Shown: positions 5,785 to 13,964, counted from the stretch's first letter. The stretch: 15,089 bases of DNA from Candidatus Aenigmatarchaeota archaeon (GCA_023139785.1 JAGLMX010000004.1:1-15089); one strand, 5' to 3'. Translations and numbers: made by a program. The notes: generated by a model from the sequence alone, not told the origin.

Positions 5785-7992
5785 ATGCAGATTTCTGAAC
5801 TAAAAGAGCTTCCTAAGCCCGCAAGGGATGCGCTAATTAATGATGGCATAATAACCCTAAACCCGCCGCAGGAGCTTGCAGTTAATGCAGGGCTTTTGAA
5901 AGGAAAAAGCATAGTTGTGTCTGCCCCGACTGCGGGCGGAAAGACGCTTATTGCAGAGCTTGCGTTTCTTGATGCGATTTTGAATAGGAAGAAAAAGGCT
6001 GTTTATATTGTTCCTTTGAAGGCGCTCGGCTCTGAGAAATACAAGGAGTTCAAGAAAAGGTATGAGCCTCTGGGCATAAGTGTTGCAGTTTCAATGGGAG
6101 GGCGTGACTCGCGCGAGGAACGCCTTGCAAAGTATGATATCATAATCGCGACTTCTGAGAAGATGGATTCTTTGCTTCGCCACAGGATTGACTGGATAGG
6201 TGAGGTCGGGCTGGTTATTGCTGATGAGATACACATTCTTGGTGATATGGGACGCGGGCCGACACTTGAAGTTGTGATTTCGAGAATGCGCATGCTTACT
6301 GATTTTCAGATTCTTGCGCTGTCTGCAACTATAAGCAATGCAGATGAGCTTGCAGGATGGCTTAAGGCAGAACTTGTAAAAAGTGATTATCGTCCTGTAA
6401 AGCTCTCGCGCGGGATTTATTCTGAAAATAAAATTGAGTTTGAGGATGATGTTGTTAATATTCCTCCGGGCACTGATGATGTGTCTGCTATTGCAAATTA
6501 CATTGTCTCAAAAGGAAACCAGGCTCTTGTTTTCGTGAGTTCGCGCCCGTCTGCAGAAGCTACGGCAGAAAAAATTGCAAAGGCAATTGAAAAGAAAGTG
6601 GGAAACAATGAAAAGCTTGCAGATAAGGTTGAGGGTGCGCTTGAGCACTCAACGCGCCAGTGCCGTCGGCTTGCGCAGTGCATCAAAGGGGGTGCGGCGT
6701 TTCATCATGCAGGTCTTGTCTATAAACAGAGGGAAGAGGTTGAGGAGGGGTTTAAGAAAGGAAAGATAAAGGTCATTGCTGCGACGCCTACGCTTGCTGC
6801 AGGGGTGAACCTTCCGAGTACCTATGTTATCATTCGTGACAACAGGCGCTTTCAGGCAGGGTATGGAATGCGCCCGCTTCCGGTTCTTGAAATTGAGCAG
6901 ATGTGCGGCCGGGCAGGCCGGCCAAAGTATGACACAGAGGGATATGCAGTCATGATTGCAAAAAACGGCCTTGAGGCAGAATCTCTTTACAGGACTTATT
7001 TTCAGGGCAAGCCTGAAAAGATTTTCTCACAGCTCGCGCTTGAGCCTGCGCTTCGGATGCATATACTTTCGATTGTTGCAACAGGGGACGCCGGAAGTGA
7101 TGAAGATGTTGCAAATTTTCTTGAAAAGACGTTTTATGCGTACCAGTTTTCTGACATGCACAAGATGCAGCAGCTTGTTCGCAGAATGCTTGGGACTCTG
7201 GCAAAATACGGGCTTGTTGAGATTAACGAGGAAGGAGATATTTCAACGCAGTCTCTTTACCAGCCTGCTGATTCATACAAAAATGTGGTTAATGTTAAGG
7301 CAACAGAGTTTGGAAGGCGCGTTGCAGAGCTTTATCTTGACCCTGAGACTGCGCACCTGTTTGCGCAGGGGATAGATAATCTTTCGCGCACGCATCCGCA
7401 TATTTCATTTCTGCATCTTGCGGCATACGCACAGGAAATGCGACCGCTTCTTCGCGTGAAGCCAAAGGATTATGAAAATATTTTTTCGGATATTGAGAAG
7501 ATTGAGCCATTTCTTGTTGTGCCAAAAGAGTATCTTTATGATGAAGAGGAACTTTTGTCGTCTGTCAAAAGTGCGATGCTTCTTGAGGCGTGGGCGTCTG
7601 AGGAGGATGAGGAATCAATCATGGAAAAGTTTGGGACGACACCAGGTGAGTTACGGGTGCGTTTGACTAATGCGGACTGGCTCGTATATTCTTTACAGGA
7701 ACTTAGCATAATTTTGTCAAAGTCAGAGGTTCATCGCTCGCTTGAGCTTCTTCGTTCAAGGCTGAAGTATGGGGTTAAGGCAGAGCTTCTTGATCTTGTG
7801 CGGATACGCGGGATTGGGCGCGTGAAGGCGAGGAAGTTGTTTGGGCTTGGTGTGAATGGGTTGCGTGATATAAGGAAGGTTTCGTATGTTGCGCTTGCAG
7901 GCGCGATTGGTTCGAAGACTGCGAAGAGGTTGAAGGAAAAGGTTGGACAGCCGATAGAGAATGAGGTTCTTGGGAATGTTGTTGGTAGTTGA
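5785..7992 (+). CDS. hel308: Hel308-type superfamily 2 DNA helicase
   Basis: A 735-residue Ski2-like helicase, the usual Hel308 length. In archaea Hel308 unwinds DNA at stalled or forked replication structures in the 3'-5' direction. Visible motifs are Walker A SAPTAGGKT (46-54), DEIH box (147-150), SAT (180-182), the FHHAG motif, and motif VI MCGRAGRPKYD (from 373). A central winged-helix and ratchet region follows, then a C-terminal helix-hairpin-helix, IRGIGRVKARKL (from 674). The Walker A has a second Gly where many homologues have Ser, which is conservative. The ATG at 5785 sits at leaderless distance from a clear TATA box. Its neighbours are a divergent MntA-HepT operon upstream and a convergent unassigned gene downstream, so it appears monocistronic. 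The assignment is firm. Confidence 0.95.
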   Translation: MQISELKELPKPARDALINDGIITLNPPQELAVNAGLLKGKSIVVSAPTAGGKTLIAELAFLDAILNRKKKAVYIVPLKALGSEKYKEFKKRYEPLGISVAVSMGGRDSREERLAKYDIIIATSEKMDSLLRHRIDWIGEVGLVIADEIHILGDMGRGPTLEVVISRMRMLTDFQILALSATISNADELAGWLKAELVKSDYRPVKLSRGIYSENKIEFEDDVVNIPPGTDDVSAIANYIVSKGNQALVFVSSRPSAEATAEKIAKAIEKKVGNNEKLADKVEGALEHSTRQCRRLAQCIKGGAAFHHAGLVYKQREEVEEGFKKGKIKVIAATPTLAAGVNLPSTYVIIRDNRRFQAGYGMRPLPVLEIEQMCGRAGRPKYDTEGYAVMIAKNGLEAESLYRTYFQGKPEKIFSQLALEPALRMHILSIVATGDAGSDEDVANFLEKTFYAYQFSDMHKMQQLVRRMLGTLAKYGLVEINEEGDISTQSLYQPADSYKNVVNVKATEFGRRVAELYLDPETAHLFAQGIDNLSRTHPHISFLHLAAYAQEMRPLLRVKPKDYENIFSDIEKIEPFLVVPKEYLYDEEELLSSVKSAMLLEAWASEEDEESIMEKFGTTPGELRVRLTNADWLVYSLQELSIILSKSEVHRSLELLRSRLKYGVKAELLDLVRIRGIGRVKARKLFGLGVNGLRDIRKVSYVALAGAIGSKTAKRLKEKVGQPIENEVLGNVVGS

Positions 7993-8027
7993 CAGGTAAG
8001 CAGTTGTTTGGCTTCCGGAATTTTGTG

Positions 8028-8046
8028 GAATCGCTGAAAGCGATTC
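8028..8046. terminator. Hairpin between convergent genes
   Basis: GAATCGCT (8028-8035) and AGCGATTC (8039-8046) form a perfect 8-bp stem with a 3-nt loop between hel308 (ending 7992) and the convergent gene ending at 8093. There is no T-run after it on either strand, so its role as a terminator is uncertain. Confidence 0.3.
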
Positions 8047-8092
8047 TGGCGAAGCTAGGGGTGAGCGCAGAATGCGAGTAAGCCACCATAGT

Positions 8093-9340
8093 TTAGTTCA
8101 ATCGTTCGGCATAAATGGTATTTACGGTTTCCCGTAACATTGCATAAAAATGTTCTTCCTTATCCGGATGCTTTTTCCCGAAATCTTTGATTGCTCCGGC
8201 GATGCCGTTGATGCTCTCGGAATTGACGGATATTTCAGAGGGATGTCCTGTAGCATAGTTATTAAATAGGTCCCAGAATAACTCCTTCGATGTCTTAAAT
8301 TTCTCTTCAACAGAACCTATATCCAGTTCACCTTTGTTGGATTTATCAGAGATATTTTCTATTTGTGGAATAAGGGATTCTACGTCTTGCTGTCTTGTTC
8401 CGGTTCTCATATCTGTAAAGACCATTGAGCCCATATGGGGTTTTTCAATGGCGTATCTCACAGCATTTTCAAGCAAATCACAATCGTCTGTTGTTAGAGC
8501 AGAAGTAGTTAATATATTTGTGATATCGAATTTTTCAAAATACATGTCGAGTTCGAGAACATTGTCCATTATGTTGTGGATGTAAGCTCTTTCTATGTCA
8601 GGATACATTCCTATTATTGTATTCATGTATCTTATGGCAGTCTGGTTCATATCTGGATTTTTATGGATGGTTTCAAGTGTATCATCGATTTTTTGCTTGG
8701 AAGCAGCCATGACACTATCGAATAATTCATCTGAGCCAACCAATTTAGCAAGTTTACGGGCGCCTTTAAAATCGCCCGGATCATTTATGAGATTCATGGC
8801 AGCCTTTTTTCCACTTTCAAAAGAGATGGGTATTTTGTAGTTTTCTGCTATATCAAGAGCCCATCTTGTCTTTCCCGATTCCAGAGCTTTTTTCTGGATT
8901 TCTCCAAGACAATCCATATTATTAGTATGCCCACAACACATAATTGCTACATCATACCGATTTTTTTCAATGAATATTTTAGCTATTTTGTTAATCTCGT
9001 TTGTACTATAATGTTCATCATCAAGCACACTTGTTATAATCTTTTCGGTGGGGTGCCCTTTTTCCGCCCATACGTAGAGTGTATTCAAAGCAGATTCGTG
9101 GCATGTGGTACCGTTAAATATCTTAAACGCTTCTCTATAATTTTTTGTTTCGCGGTACATATTGCCTATTACTTGCAGTTGTTCTTTAGAAGTTTCTGGA
9201 TATTGTGGCATTTTTGTAATGAAATAAGTCTTCGCTTCATCTAATAATTCAATTTTATATGGATCCTGATTGTCCAGTTTATTCGCTTCGTCGACAAGAT
9301 CTTTACCTTTTTTTAGAGGGTCTTTTTTAAAAAATCCCAT
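8093..9340 (-). CDS. Unassigned soluble alpha-helical protein
   Basis: I do not recognise this 415-residue protein. It starts MGFFKKDPLKKG and appears entirely helical, with short alternating helices (for example YREAFKIF, ALNTLYVWAEKG, YDVAIMCCGHT, RWALDIAENYKI) reminiscent of TPR or similar helical repeats, but with no clean consensus. There is no signal peptide, membrane segment or catalytic motif. Cys/His residues occur in the TTCHES and MCCGHTNNMDC regions, without a classic zinc-finger spacing. The frame continues upstream to 9424, but the ATG at 9340 gives a natural N-terminus and has TATTTAAA-like bases about 20 nt upstream; the start is uncertain. By eye it is more AT-rich and uses fewer GCG and CGC codons than hel308 or acdA, which could mean transfer or weak expression. 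It stands alone, convergent with hel308. Confidence 0.7.
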   Translation of the reverse strand: MGFFKKDPLKKGKDLVDEANKLDNQDPYKIELLDEAKTYFITKMPQYPETSKEQLQVIGNMYRETKNYREAFKIFNGTTCHESALNTLYVWAEKGHPTEKIITSVLDDEHYSTNEINKIAKIFIEKNRYDVAIMCCGHTNNMDCLGEIQKKALESGKTRWALDIAENYKIPISFESGKKAAMNLINDPGDFKGARKLAKLVGSDELFDSVMAASKQKIDDTLETIHKNPDMNQTAIRYMNTIIGMYPDIERAYIHNIMDNVLELDMYFEKFDITNILTTSALTTDDCDLLENAVRYAIEKPHMGSMVFTDMRTGTRQQDVESLIPQIENISDKSNKGELDIGSVEEKFKTSKELFWDLFNNYATGHPSEISVNSESINGIAGAIKDFGKKHPDKEEHFYAMLRETVNTIYAERLN

Positions 9341-9496
9341 AGTATTATCTCTTTTTTTAAATATGCGGTAAACGCCATAACTTTTTGGACTCATGAGTAT
9401 TTGTCCAGTGAGTAACGACATCAAATATAGTTAGATTTAATGGATGTAGAAAGTTTATATTGTTATTGCTTAGTAGCAAATTAACATATCTGCATT

Positions 9497-9601
9497 ATGT
9501 TGTGTAGTATGTCGGCGGCTCGCGAGCATTTTGTTGAACAAGAAAAAATCTTTGAACGAAGCAAAAGCGAAGTGAGATCGCTTAAATTTGGATATCTTTG
9601 A
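9497..9601 (+). CDS. Possible small ORF of 34 residues
   Basis: ATG at 9497 opens 34 codons ending at TGA (9599-9601) in the interval between the two minus-strand genes. The product is rich in charged residues and could be helical (REHFVEQEKIFERSKSEV). A TTTATATT element near 9454-9461 would place transcription start a few bases upstream of the ATG. There is no homology evidence, and an internal hairpin (9565-9583) is an alternative explanation for the sequence. Treat as tentative. Confidence 0.25.
   Translation: MLCSMSAAREHFVEQEKIFERSKSEVRSLKFGYL
9565..9583 (-). terminator. Weak hairpin downstream of acdA
   Basis: AAGCGA (9565-9570) and TCGCTT (9578-9583) form a 6-bp stem with a 7-nt loop. 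On the minus strand TTGC follows, and a T6 run lies further on. It could help end acdA transcription, but it is a short stem and may be chance. Confidence 0.25.
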
Positions 9602-9623
9602 AAGTCTTTGATTTTTGTAGAGG

Positions 9624-9651
9624 CCATGCCCTTTACGGAGGGGTTGCATGG
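9624..9651 (-). terminator. Hairpin immediately downstream of acdA stop
   Basis: CCATGC (9624-9629) pairs with GCATGG (9646-9651), with a further CCT/AGG pairing inside (9630-9632 with 9639-9641). It begins three bases after the acdA stop codon on the minus strand. No T-run follows, so it may act in mRNA 3'-end stability rather than termination. Confidence 0.3.
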
Positions 9652-9654
9652 AGT

Positions 9655-11004
9655 TTATCTTGCAAGCACACTCATGGCCTTAACAGCTCTTTCCGGCGAA
9701 GGATAAGTCGGAAGCCCGTCTTTCTCAAGAGTTCTAAGAAGTATCTGCGTGTATTCGCCGCCTGTTGCGGCAAACACGATTGGCTTGTTGCTTTTGCTGT
9801 TTGCATCAAGCAGGACATCTGTAATTTCCGGTCCCAGTGTGGACGTCTGGAGTAGGGAAAGCGCGATTATTCCATCCACATTTCTGTCCTTTATGAGCGC
9901 ATTAAGCGCTGCCGCGTACCTGTCAGCAGTTGCGTCGCCTATCAGGTCAAGCGGGTTTCGGATCTGCGAATAATTCTTTGGCATCACAGGAAGTATGGAG
10001 CCGACAGTCTCTTTTGAAAACTCAGCTAATTCAAGGCCGTGCCTGATACACGCATCAGTGCAGAGTATCCCGAATCCACCGCCGTTTGTGACAATTCCGA
10101 TTTTTTTCCCTTTAAGGCGCGGTTGGTATGCAAGGACGCGCCCGTAGTCAAACATGTCTTCCATGTTGTTGCAGAGTATTGCGCCTGCCTGTTTCATTGC
10201 GCCCTCAAAAACGTCATAGCTTCCGGCAAGGCTGCCTGTATGGGAGATTGCGGCTTTTTGCCCGGCATCGCTTCTGCCTGCTTTGAGGATTACAACAGGC
10301 TTTGTCTTAACTGTGTTTTTTATTGCCTGCATGAGCGCACGCCCGTCGCGCGGGCCTTCGATGTAAAGTATTATTGATTCTGTGTTTCTGTCTTTTCGGA
10401 GGTATTCAAGAAGGTCAACTTCATCAACGTCTGCCCTGTTGCCGTAGCTTATGAATTTGCTTAATCCGATGTGTTCTGTTGCTGCCCAGTCAAGCACTGC
10501 CGAGCCGAGTGCGCCGCTTTGGGATATAAAAGCGATTTTTCCTGCGGGAGGGCGCTGTAGTTTGTACTCAGGTAAAAACATTGTGTTTACGCAGCTGCTT
10601 GTGTCGTATATGCCGAGGCAGTTCGGGCCAATAATGCGTGTTTTTGTTCCGGCAATAAGGTTCTTTAGTTCTTCCTCGCGCCCTATGCCTTCGCCGCCAA
10701 TTTCGCGGTATCCGGCTGTAATCAAGACTACTGCGCCAACCTTTTTTTTGACACACTCTGCAACAACATTGTTTGAAAATGACGGGGGGACAGCGACAAC
10801 TGCAAGGTCTACGCCTTTTTTGATGTCCTGAACAGAAGCATAGCATTTTTTGTTAAGAACCTCTTTTTCATTAGGGTTGACTGCGAATGTCTCGCCTTTG
10901 AAGTCTTCTATGAAATTTTTGAGAATCGTGTGCCCGAATTTTTTCGGGTTTGAGGACGCGCCTATTATTGCAGCGGTTTTTGGATTGAAAAAATCAGAAA
11001 GCAT
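9655..11004 (-). CDS. acdA: Acetyl-CoA synthetase (ADP-forming), alpha subunit
   Basis: The alpha subunit of ADP-forming acyl-CoA synthetase, which converts acetyl-CoA, ADP and phosphate to acetate, CoA and ATP, the main fermentative ATP step in many archaea. It has 449 residues: an N-terminal CoA-binding Rossmann domain (AAIIGASSNPKKFG near residue 15, GPNCLGIYD near 140), succinyl-CoA-ligase-like domain with ISQSGALGS, and ISHTGSLAG, whose H255 matches the alpha-subunit His phosphorylated in the Pyrococcus enzyme. The frame extends to a GTG at 11049, but ATG 11004 is preferred, since CATATATG (11026-11033) lies at the leaderless distance and the protein then starts MLSDFFNPKTAAIIG like its relatives. 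The beta subunit (ATP-grasp) is not adjacent and must be encoded elsewhere. It is divergent from smc. Confidence 0.94.
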   Translation of the reverse strand: MLSDFFNPKTAAIIGASSNPKKFGHTILKNFIEDFKGETFAVNPNEKEVLNKKCYASVQDIKKGVDLAVVAVPPSFSNNVVAECVKKKVGAVVLITAGYREIGGEGIGREEELKNLIAGTKTRIIGPNCLGIYDTSSCVNTMFLPEYKLQRPPAGKIAFISQSGALGSAVLDWAATEHIGLSKFISYGNRADVDEVDLLEYLRKDRNTESIILYIEGPRDGRALMQAIKNTVKTKPVVILKAGRSDAGQKAAISHTGSLAGSYDVFEGAMKQAGAILCNNMEDMFDYGRVLAYQPRLKGKKIGIVTNGGGFGILCTDACIRHGLELAEFSKETVGSILPVMPKNYSQIRNPLDLIGDATADRYAAALNALIKDRNVDGIIALSLLQTSTLGPEITDVLLDANSKSNKPIVFAATGGEYTQILLRTLEKDGLPTYPSPERAVKAMSVLAR

Positions 11005-11025
11005 AGCTATTATTTGATGTTCGGG

Positions 11026-11033
11026 CATATATG
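11026..11033 (-). promoter_or_regulatory. TATA box of acdA
   Basis: CATATATG on the minus strand is centred 25.5 nt upstream of the ATG at 11004. It decides the acdA start, because upstream in-frame starts at 11049 and 11028 would lie above or inside the TATA box. Confidence 0.65.
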
Positions 11034-11072
11034 CTTTTTTATTCAACACGTTCTCAAAAAGTCGTCAAATTC

Positions 11073-11087
11073 GATATGTTGCATATC
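11073..11087. promoter_or_regulatory. Palindrome in the acdA-smc divergent region
   Basis: GATATG-TTG-CATATC is a perfect 6-bp dyad with a 3-nt centre. It lies 11 nt upstream of the smc TATA box and about 40 nt upstream of the acdA TATA box, a position that suits a regulator of either or both. No regulator is encoded next to it. The sequence is AT-rich, so chance is not excluded. Confidence 0.35.
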
Positions 11088-11098
11088 ATAATTTTAAC

Positions 11099-11106
11099 TA
11101 TATATA
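11099..11106 (+). promoter_or_regulatory. TATA box of smc
   Basis: TATATATA centred at about 11102 predicts transcription start near 11128, leaving a leader of about 24 nt before the smc ATG. That leader contains GGGGAG (11139-11144), 7 nt before ATG 11152, a good Shine-Dalgarno. smc is thus a leadered gene, in contrast to its leaderless neighbours. Confidence 0.65.
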
Positions 11107-11151
11107 CATCACACCTACATAATTTATTGGGGTTTTATGGGGAGATAGCGC

Positions 11152-13683
11152 ATGGTTTATTTTGAAAAAATGGTTCTTCACGGCTTTAAATCGTTCTCAA
11201 AACCGACAACAATCCCTTTGTACAAGGGATTTAATGCAGTGATTGGGCCAAACGGCAGTGGGAAAAGCAATCTTGCGGATGCAATAGTATTTGTTCTTGG
11301 AAGTACTTCACGCGCACTTCGCGCAGGCAGATTGGATCATGTTATTTACAATGGTGGGCACGGGAAAAAGCCTGCTGAAAAGGCAGTTGTGTCCCTGCAC
11401 ATAAACAATGAATCCGGTAAGATTGAAGGCCTGGGAAATCGTATTGAGATTGCCCGTACTGTGAATAGGCGCGGGGTGTCAATATATCGTATGGATAACC
11501 GTGTGACAAACAGGTCAGAAATATTTAAGGTTCTTGCACAGGTTGGGCTTACTCCTGAGGCACATAACACGATTCAGCAGGGAGATATCACACAGATTGT
11601 AAAAATGAGGCCAAGAGAGCGCAGGGAGATAATTGACACAGTTGCAGGCATAAATGAGTATACAGACAAGAAAGCAAAGGCGATTGATGAGCTTGCTATT
11701 GCAGAGCGCAATATAAGCGATGCATCACTTGTTCTTGAGCAGAAAGCTGAATTCCTGAAAAAGATGCGGGCAGAGCGTGATGCTGCTACAAAGTACAAGA
11801 ATCTTGAGGAAGAGCGCGACATTGTCAAGGCAAATATAGCGTACACGCGTATACAGGCGGTTGAGGGCGCTCTTGAGAATGTGACTAATACTATTAAGAT
11901 GAAGGAAGCCGAATACGACAGCCTGAAAGGTAAAGTAGTTGGCTTTGACACAGACCTTGATGATCTTGAAGATGAAATCAAGAAGGTTGAAGATGAAATT
12001 CTTAAAAAAAGCGTTAATGCCGAGATGCGAAAAGAGATTGAGGAAATTATAAAAACAGAGCTCAAGCGTGAGGGGCAGATTGAGGCGAACCGCAGGGAGA
12101 TAATCCGTCTCGAGGACATGATTGAAAAGATAAACGCAATTCATTCACGGAGTATGGCTGAGGACACAAACAGGAATGTTCGAGAGGTTTTGGCTTCCGG
12201 AATGGCCGGGCTTGAAGGCACTCTTGCAAGCTTGTTTCGGGTTGATTCAAGATATGAGACTGCAATCCGTGTTGCGATGGGCGGTCATCTGAATGATATT
12301 GTTGTAAAGAACGAGCGAACAGCAAGTGACGGAATAAACTATCTAAAGAGCAATAACCTTGGGCGTGTTCGGTTTTTGCCGCTTGACCGTATGTCGCCGA
12401 ACATGATTTCAGCAAAGGCAGAGATTGCATCAAAGATGCCCGGTATCCTGGGCTTTGCAATAGAGCTTGTGAAGTTTGACAAAAAGTACAAGGATGCGTT
12501 TGGCAATGCACTTCGTTCTACATTAGTTGCAGAGGACATGAGTTCTGCCAGAAACGTGCGCGGTATGCGCGTGGTCACGCTTGACGGCGAGCTGTTTGAG
12601 GCAGGCGGCGCGATTGTCGGCGGCAGGCTTTCAAGAGCAGCTGCAAGAAGCCCGGCAAAGTCATCCAGCAGCTTAACTGACGCAAGTGAGTACGAAAAGG
12701 CAATTGAGGAGCTTGAGGCTGAGAATGTTGAATTGAGGGCAGAAATTGGTGAATTGAACAAGCTTCTTGATGAAAAGCGCAAGCTTGAGAAGAAAGAGAG
12801 CGGGGATGTTGTCGGCCTTCAGAAAAGAAAAGAAGAAATTTTGAAAGAGATGGATGACCACAAGCAGTCAAGAAAGGGCAGGTATGAAGACCGCCTTTCA
12901 ATGGAGTCTGAAATCAATAATATGAAACTTAGGCGCGCGCGCCTTGAAGCAGAGTATGATAATTTTAAGATGGATTATGAAAAGTACAAAGACCGTACAG
13001 ACCTTCAGAAAGGAGACCTTGCAAAGATGGAACGCAGGGTTCGTGATATAGAGCGCAGCCTGAAATCAATGGGTCTTGTGAACCTGAAGGCAATTGAGGA
13101 GTTTGACGAATTTGAAAAAGATTATCAATCCCTTAAAGAAAAAATAGATAAGCTTCTGGAAGAGCGCGGATCAATAGAGAACATGATTCTGCAAATTGAG
13201 GAAAAAAGAAAGATAATGTTTAATGGTACATTACAGCAGGTTTCAGAAGAGTTTGGTGTGGTTTTCAAGCAGCTTGCAGACGGCACTGCTGAGCTTGTTA
13301 TGGAGGATCCAAATGACATTGAGTCTGGATTGCTTATTCGCGCTCAGCCAAAAGATAAGAGGCTGCTTTCAATAGATGCACTTTCCGGCGGGGAAAAGAC
13401 ACTGACTGCAATCGCATTTTTGTTTGCAATCCAGCGATACAAGCCATGTGCTTTCTATATGCTTGATGAGGCTGATGCTGCACTTGATAAGATGAACTCC
13501 GAAAAGATTGGAGATATTATCCAGAAGTATTCAGATGAGGCGCAGTTCCTTGTCATTTCGCATAATGATGCAACAGTAAGACGCTCTGAAAGAATCTACG
13601 GGGTTTCTATGCAGGATGGCGTGTCGCAGATATTCGGAGTCAAGCTTGATGAGGACGGAAAGGCGGTTAAGGCAAATAATTAA
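11152..13683 (+). CDS. smc: Chromosome segregation ATPase SMC with shortened coiled-coil arms
   Basis: SMC ATPases form ring dimers that organise chromosomes. All functional parts are present. The N-terminal head has FKSF and Walker A GPNGSGKSN (32-40), with a Q-loop near Q143. A coiled coil spans about 170-345 and the hinge about 350-492 (GLEGTLASLFRVD, then the GG-rich AGGAIVGG end). The second coiled coil covers about 493-690. The C-terminal head has signature LSGGEKTL (744-751), Walker B with D772-E773, the DALD-type D-loop and H804. Total length is 843 residues against about 1150-1190 for typical SMC, and the deficit falls on both arms. The frame is uninterrupted and there is no zinc hook, so it is neither Rad50 nor an obvious frameshift product. 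ATG 11152 has a GGGGAG site. No scpA follows, although that arrangement is common. Confidence 0.95.
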   Translation: MVYFEKMVLHGFKSFSKPTTIPLYKGFNAVIGPNGSGKSNLADAIVFVLGSTSRALRAGRLDHVIYNGGHGKKPAEKAVVSLHINNESGKIEGLGNRIEIARTVNRRGVSIYRMDNRVTNRSEIFKVLAQVGLTPEAHNTIQQGDITQIVKMRPRERREIIDTVAGINEYTDKKAKAIDELAIAERNISDASLVLEQKAEFLKKMRAERDAATKYKNLEEERDIVKANIAYTRIQAVEGALENVTNTIKMKEAEYDSLKGKVVGFDTDLDDLEDEIKKVEDEILKKSVNAEMRKEIEEIIKTELKREGQIEANRREIIRLEDMIEKINAIHSRSMAEDTNRNVREVLASGMAGLEGTLASLFRVDSRYETAIRVAMGGHLNDIVVKNERTASDGINYLKSNNLGRVRFLPLDRMSPNMISAKAEIASKMPGILGFAIELVKFDKKYKDAFGNALRSTLVAEDMSSARNVRGMRVVTLDGELFEAGGAIVGGRLSRAAARSPAKSSSSLTDASEYEKAIEELEAENVELRAEIGELNKLLDEKRKLEKKESGDVVGLQKRKEEILKEMDDHKQSRKGRYEDRLSMESEINNMKLRRARLEAEYDNFKMDYEKYKDRTDLQKGDLAKMERRVRDIERSLKSMGLVNLKAIEEFDEFEKDYQSLKEKIDKLLEERGSIENMILQIEEKRKIMFNGTLQQVSEEFGVVFKQLADGTAELVMEDPNDIESGLLIRAQPKDKRLLSIDALSGGEKTLTAIAFLFAIQRYKPCAFYMLDEADAALDKMNSEKIGDIIQKYSDEAQFLVISHNDATVRRSERIYGVSMQDGVSQIFGVKLDEDGKAVKANN

Positions 13684-13775
13684 CCCAGAGATTTATTTTG
13701 TTCCAAAGGTTCTGAAAAACATCAGCGCACGCTTTTGAGTTTGTCGTATGCTTTGTTTTATGTCCTATAACAGCT

Positions 13776-13801
13776 AAAATCAGTTGAAAAAATCTGATTT
13801 T
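13776..13801 (+). terminator. Candidate smc terminator hairpin
   Basis: AAAATCAG (13776-13783) pairs perfectly with CTGATTTT (13794-13801) around a 10-nt A-rich loop, ending in a run of five T residues (13798-13802). It is about 95 nt after the smc stop. The structure is AT-rich, but the T-run suits archaeal termination. Confidence 0.5.
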
Positions 13802-13810
13802 TCAAGAGCA

Positions 13811-13879
13811 TTCAATGTCAAAGTTGGGGCGAATTGAACTCTTTCGGAAGTCCCGAAGAAGCCCTGAGTTGTCATTGAA
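13811..13879. other. Nested inverted repeats, possible structured RNA
   Basis: Three stems nest inside one another: TTCAATG (13811-13817) with CATTGAA (13873-13879), AACTC (13837-13841) with GAGTT (13866-13870), and TTCGG (13843-13847) with CCGAA (13853-13857) around a 5-nt loop. Asymmetric internal loops separate them. I recognise no RNA family, and no promoter is clearly placed for it on either strand. Confidence 0.25.
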
Positions 13880-13932
13880 AAGCCTGGAATTGAGATAAAT
13901 AATATGTGGAACATGGGCGTTGTGTTGTAGTA

Positions 13933-13964
13933 TATCGGTCATAAATTGGTAAAAGTGACCGATA
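13933..13964. promoter_or_regulatory. Nine-bp inverted repeat upstream of the AAA ATPase TATA box: candidate operator
   Basis: TATCGGTCA (13933-13941) and TGACCGATA (13956-13964) are perfect complements 14 nt apart, with centres 23 nt apart (about two helical turns). The repeat ends two bases before the TATA box at 13967, the position of an activator site or of the BRE region. It looks like a protein-binding site rather than a terminator, as no T-run follows. Confidence 0.5.

Larger units (their letters stand above)
13684..13932. other. Non-coding interval downstream of smc
   Basis: The region from the smc stop to the operator upstream of the AAA ATPase holds no gene that I can support. It contains the candidate smc terminator (13776-13801), a nested set of inverted repeats (13811-13879), and a 27-codon ORF (13815-13898) that has no supporting signal. 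No tRNA, CRISPR or insertion-sequence end is apparent. Confidence 0.6.

Noticed and set aside
7989..8081. 30-codon frame after hel308 with a helix-like translation
   Set aside because: It has only a TTG start, no ribosome site or promoter, and contains a perfect hairpin that explains part of the pattern.
11005..11049. GTG at 11049 or ATG at 11028 as the acdA start
   Set aside because: Both fall at or above the TATA box, so a transcript starting at the predicted site would not include them.
11574..12901. Several long minus-strand reading frames inside smc
   Set aside because: Ser/Leu/Phe-rich translations, as expected opposite a Glu/Lys-rich coiled coil; no independent support.
11152..13683. 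SMC gene as a frameshifted or fused pseudogene, or as Rad50
   Set aside because: The single frame is continuous with all head and hinge motifs in order, and there is no CxxC zinc hook.
13815..13898. 27-codon ATG frame downstream of smc
   Set aside because: There is no promoter or ribosome site and it lies in an inverted-repeat-rich interval; not supportable as a gene.
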